NCBI GenBank assembly: GCA_944385595.1
Contig: CALWXY010000135.1
Coordinates: forward strand, 1-7,493
Direction of reading: 5' to 3'
Length of the DNA stretch: 7,493 nucleotides
DNA from: an uncultured Oscillospiraceae bacterium
GTDB taxonomy: Bacteria > Bacillota > Clostridia > Oscillospirales > Oscillospiraceae
A program made the position numbers and the translations under genes. The notes under the pieces are model-generated. The model ran no database searches, had not been told where the DNA came from, and saw only the letters and a list, made by a program, of their open reading frames with translations. The stretch's first letter is position 1; each line of letters opens with the position of its first letter. Of the stretch, positions 5,313 through 7,493 are shown piece by piece.

Positions 5313-6311
5313 TTACTTGTTGACGACGCTGCCGATATACTTGATCAGGTCGAGGACGCGGAGGCTGTAGCCCCACTCGTTGTCGTACCAGGCGACGAGC
5401 TTGACGAAGGTGTCGTTCAGCATGATGCCGCTGCTCGCGTCGAACACGCAGTTCTGCGGGCAATCGAGGAAGTCGCTGGAGACGACGGCCTCGTCGGTGT
5501 AGCCGATGTAGCCCTTGAACTCGTTCTCGGAGGCCTCCTTGATGGCGGCGCAGATGGCGTCGTAGGTGGTGGGCGTCTTGAGGTTGACGGTGAGGTCGAC
5601 GACGGAGACGTCCAGCGTCGGCACGCGGAAGGACATGCCGGTCAGCTTGCCCGCGAGCGCGGGGATGACCTTGCCGACGGCCTTGGCGGCGCCGGTGCTG
5701 GAGGGGATGATGTTGTCGGAGGCGCGGCCCTCACGCCAATCCTTTTTGCTGATGCCGTCGACAGTGCGCTGGGTGCCGGTGACGGCGTGGACGGTGGTCA
5801 TCAGTCCGGACTCTATGCCGAACTTGTCGTTGATGACCTTGGCCAGAGGCGCGAGGCAGTTGGTGGTGCAGCTCGCGTTGGAGACTATCTTCATATCGGG
5901 GGTGAAGGTCTCGTTGTTGACGCCCATGACGAACATGGGGGCGTCCTTCGACGGGGCGGAGATGACGACGCGCTTCGCGCCGGCCTTGATGTGGGCCTCG
6001 GCCTTCTCCATGGTCGTGAATATACCTGTGGACTCGACGACGATGTCGACTCCCAGCTCGCCCCAGGGCAGAGCGGACGGATCCTTCTCGCTGAAGGTCT
6101 TTATCTCATGTCCGTTGACTATGAGGCTGCTGTCGGTATAGGAGACAGTGCCGTCGAATCGGCCATGCACGGTGTCGTATCTGAGCATGTATGCCATGTA
6201 CTCAGGCTCGAGCAGGTCGTTGATGCCGACGAACTCAAGTCCCTCCATGCCTATACCGGCTCTGAGCACCAGACGTCCAATTCTGCCGAATCCGTTAATC
6301 GCTATTTTCAC
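5313..6311 (-). CDS. gap: Type I glyceraldehyde-3-phosphate dehydrogenase
   Basis: It catalyses phosphorylating oxidation of glyceraldehyde 3-phosphate to 1,3-bisphosphoglycerate with NAD in glycolysis, as a cytoplasmic homotetramer. The 332 residues are the normal length. The N-terminal NAD-binding motif is GFGRIGR (7-13), with D32 at the position that usually favours NAD over NADP. The catalytic stretch is SNASCTTNC (144-152) with Cys148, and the general base is His175 in TTVHAVT. SSTGAAK (204-210) and SFRVPT (227-232) form phosphate-binding parts, and AWYDNEWGYS (307-316) is the C-terminal family signature. The start codon is GTG at 6311-6309, chosen because the protein begins directly with the conserved KIAINGFGRIG and a GGAGG site sits 7 nt upstream. 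No cggR, pgk or tpi is adjacent: an ABC transporter lies upstream and a convergent gene downstream. It has its own promoter and a palindromic operator candidate. Confidence 0.97.
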   Translation of the reverse strand: MKIAINGFGRIGRLVLRAGIGMEGLEFVGINDLLEPEYMAYMLRYDTVHGRFDGTVSYTDSSLIVNGHEIKTFSEKDPSALPWGELGVDIVVESTGIFTTMEKAEAHIKAGAKRVVISAPSKDAPMFVMGVNNETFTPDMKIVSNASCTTNCLAPLAKVINDKFGIESGLMTTVHAVTGTQRTVDGISKKDWREGRASDNIIPSSTGAAKAVGKVIPALAGKLTGMSFRVPTLDVSVVDLTVNLKTPTTYDAICAAIKEASENEFKGYIGYTDEAVVSSDFLDCPQNCVFDASSGIMLNDTFVKLVAWYDNEWGYSLRVLDLIKYIGSVVNK

Positions 6312-6318
6312 AGCTATT

Positions 6319-6323
6319 CCTCC
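6319..6323 (-). promoter_or_regulatory. gapdh ribosome binding site supporting a GTG start
   Basis: Minus-strand GGAGG is 7 nt before the GTG at 6311. No ATG lies nearby in frame, so this site fixes the unusual start codon. Confidence 0.85.
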
Positions 6324-6341
6324 AATTTTTCAAAACCTATG

Positions 6342-6358
6342 AAACGTATGATACGTTT
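6342..6358. promoter_or_regulatory. Perfect palindrome, candidate repressor operator of gapdh
   Basis: AAACGTAT-G-ATACGTTT is a perfect 8+1+8 palindrome. It sits about 5-21 nt downstream of the predicted gapdh transcription start and upstream of the ribosome binding site, a classic roadblock or repressor position. The stem is AT-rich and has no T tract, so it is not a terminator. Confidence 0.55.
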
Positions 6359-6369
6359 GATATGTCTTT

Positions 6370-6398
6370 ATTATACGCCAAACTTTACCGTTTGTAAA
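6370..6398 (-). promoter_or_regulatory. gapdh promoter (vegetative sigma type)
   Basis: On the minus strand, TTTACA (6398-6393), a 17-nt spacer and a perfect TATAAT (6375-6370) place the start near 6363, giving a leader of about 52 nt. The spacer holds a small inverted repeat CAAAC/GTTTG (6379-6394) that touches the -35 box. The promoter separates gapdh from the ABC genes upstream. Confidence 0.75.
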
Positions 6399-6446
6399 CA
6401 GCTGTGAAGAAAAAGCAAAGAATTTTATTCATCCCAGCCGGGTGTA

Positions 6447-7049
6447 TCAAAATTCCCTGCGCTCGTAAAAGCGCACCGACAATACATATGAGACCATGAC
6501 GAGGATTATTCCCAGCGGCGCCAGCAGCTTAGGCGCTATCTCAAGAGCCCTGGGCAGCGCTCCGCTCACATCTATGCCGACAATCGACACAAACACCGCC
6601 GCGATTATGACCATGCCCAGCATTGTCGTGATGCGCGAGCGCTCGACGCCCAGCCTGAACGCGAACGGCAGCGCGACGGCAATATAGATTGTTGCCATGC
6701 CGAACAGGGTGAGCGCCTCGGTGAGACTCATCTTCCCCGTCTCTCCCAGGCCGAGCTGCGAGAGCGCGAACTCCGCGGCAAGGAGCAGCAGCGTGAGGCC
6801 CACGGCCTCGGCGTAGCGGGCGGTCACCGCCGCGCGGCGGCCCAGCGGCAGCGCCGACATATAGCGCTCAAAGCCGCTGCGCTCGTTATAGGTCATTGCC
6901 GAGAGCACCAGAGTAACCACGAACAGTATGCAGAAGGCGCGAAAAAACATATTGACCACACTCATGGCCGCGTACAGAAGCGGCAGCAACAGCGCCAGCT
7001 TGTTCTCGGCCTTCATTATGCTGAAATCCGACCTGATTACACTCATCAT
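6447..7049 (-). CDS. ABC-2 type transporter permease (ABC2_membrane_5-like)
   Basis: A 200-residue integral membrane protein that should form the channel of an ABC exporter with the ATPase encoded just upstream. Six hydrophobic segments are visible, at about residues 18-34, 36-52, 81-98, 112-131, 143-160 and 174-193. After the second comes a charged cytoplasmic loop, YNERSGFERYMSALPLGRR (54-72), typical of this small permease family. The length suits a six-helix half-transporter. The ATG at 7049 overlaps the ATPase stop (ATGA); a second ATG at 7046 is equally placed for the upstream GAGGGGTGAG-like site, so the N-terminus may be one residue shorter. Relatives often sit beside a GntR/YtrA-type regulator, which would lie beyond the window. 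The substrate cannot be inferred. No convincing terminator follows, so some read-through into gapdh is possible. Confidence 0.85.
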   Translation of the reverse strand: MMSVIRSDFSIMKAENKLALLLPLLYAAMSVVNMFFRAFCILFVVTLVLSAMTYNERSGFERYMSALPLGRRAAVTARYAEAVGLTLLLLAAEFALSQLGLGETGKMSLTEALTLFGMATIYIAVALPFAFRLGVERSRITTMLGMVIIAAVFVSIVGIDVSGALPRALEIAPKLLAPLGIILVMVSYVLSVRFYERREF

Positions 7050-7493
7050 ACCCGCTCACCCCTCACAAAATACAGAATTATATCCTCTATGCCCGCGCGC
7101 TCGGCGGTCATGCAGCGCGGCAGGCAGGCGCGCTCAACGAGAGCCTCCGCGCCGAACTCGCTGCGGCGGCAGCCGACTATGCCCTCCGCCGGTATGCGCT
7201 CCAGCTCCGCGCGCGGGCAGCGCACCACGCAGTATTTGTCGAGCAGTTCGTCCTTTTCCTCGAGAAACAGGCGCTTCCCCCTGTGGATGAAGCAGATGTA
7301 GTCGCAGATTTTCTCGAGGTCGGTCACTATGTGCGACGAAATCAGCACACTCCTCTCCCCGTCGGAGATGTAATCGAGCAGAGTGTCGAGCAGCTCGTCG
7401 CGCGCAACGACGTCCAGCCCGGAGGTGGCCTCGTCGAGAACGAGCAGCTTCGCGCCGTGGCTCATGGCCACGGCCAGCGCCGTCTTCATCCTC
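7046..7493 (-). CDS. ABC transporter ATP-binding protein, N-terminus cut by window edge
   Basis: The C-terminal half (about 148 codons) of an ABC ATPase that powers export by the adjacent permease. The frame is open to the right edge, so the Walker A and the start lie outside. Visible are the residues just after the signature motif (RMKTALAVAMSHG), the Walker B KLLVLDE (about 7430-7450) ending in the catalytic glutamate, the D-loop SGLD, and the switch histidine in SSHI (codon 7333-7331). LDEAT instead of LDEPT is common in small YtrB/BcrA-like exporters. The last 80 residues form the short C-terminal extension typical of that group. Its stop overlaps the permease start by 4 bp, indicating one operon with coupled translation. 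Substrate unknown. Confidence 0.92.
   Translation of the reverse strand, partial: RMKTALAVAMSHGAKLLVLDEATSGLDVVARDELLDTLLDYISDGERSVLISSHIVTDLEKICDYICFIHRGKRLFLEEKDELLDKYCVVRCPRAELERIPAEGIVGCRRSEFGAEALVERACLPRCMTAERAGIEDIILYFVRGERV

Noticed and set aside
5262..6407. A 381-codon plus-strand open frame antisense to gapdh.
   Set aside because: It lies opposite a textbook gapdh and starts inside the terminator region; its composition is again the antisense GNN pattern.
6424..6446. A possible terminator after the ABC permease (CACCC/GGGATG around GGCT on the minus strand).
   Set aside because: The stem is only about 5 bp with a bulge and the following T-rich stretch is interrupted; too weak to call.

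Overview
The window looks like chromosome from a GC-rich Clostridia member (Bacillota), possibly Oscillospirales. The basis is GC-rich coding sequence with AT-rich intergenic gaps, strong AAGGAGG-type ribosome binding sites, vegetative promoters of TTGxxx-17-TATAAT form, compact hairpin terminators, and a gene set typical of anaerobic Gram-positive bacteria (MurC, a diacylglycerol-glucosyltransferase-like enzyme, a C_GCAxxG_C_C redox domain, a sulfite-reductase-like protein). The taxonomic call is inference. I see no mobile element, CRISPR array, tRNA or rRNA.

Layout. Positions 1-2128 (minus strand) hold a two-gene unit: a processive diacylglycerol-glycosyltransferase-like protein followed, with a 4-bp ATGA overlap, by a CCA-adding tRNA nucleotidyltransferase that runs off the left edge. 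A short intergenic region (2129-2233) drives this unit leftward and murC rightward. The two promoters share one -10 region and form a dyad. murC (2234-3613) ends at a hairpin terminator. A single-gene unit follows (3734-5083, plus strand) with its own promoter and a strong bidirectional terminator. It encodes a C_GCAxxG_C_C redox domain fused to a siroheme sulfite/nitrite-reductase-like half-enzyme with two inserted [4Fe-4S] clusters. A hairpin-rich gap (5084-5312) separates it from the convergent glyceraldehyde-3-phosphate dehydrogenase gene (5313-6311, minus strand). That gene starts with GTG and has a clear promoter, with a perfect palindrome just after the predicted transcription start. 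Upstream on the same strand lie an ABC-2 permease (6447-7049) and its ATPase (7046 to the right edge), also joined by an ATGA overlap.

How the genes fit together. The left half concerns the cell envelope (peptidoglycan precursor ligase MurC; a lipid or envelope glycosyltransferase) plus tRNA maturation. The middle gene points to anaerobic sulfur or nitrogen oxyanion reduction, or a related redox task, without visible partner subunits. The right half has central glycolysis and a small drug/peptide-type ABC exporter. Apart from the two ATGA-overlapping pairs, the genes look independently transcribed.

Most notable are the symmetric shared promoter at 2159-2210, the redox-domain/sulfite-reductase fusion at 3734-5083, the palindromic operator candidate at 6342-6358, and the hairpin block at 5107-5296.
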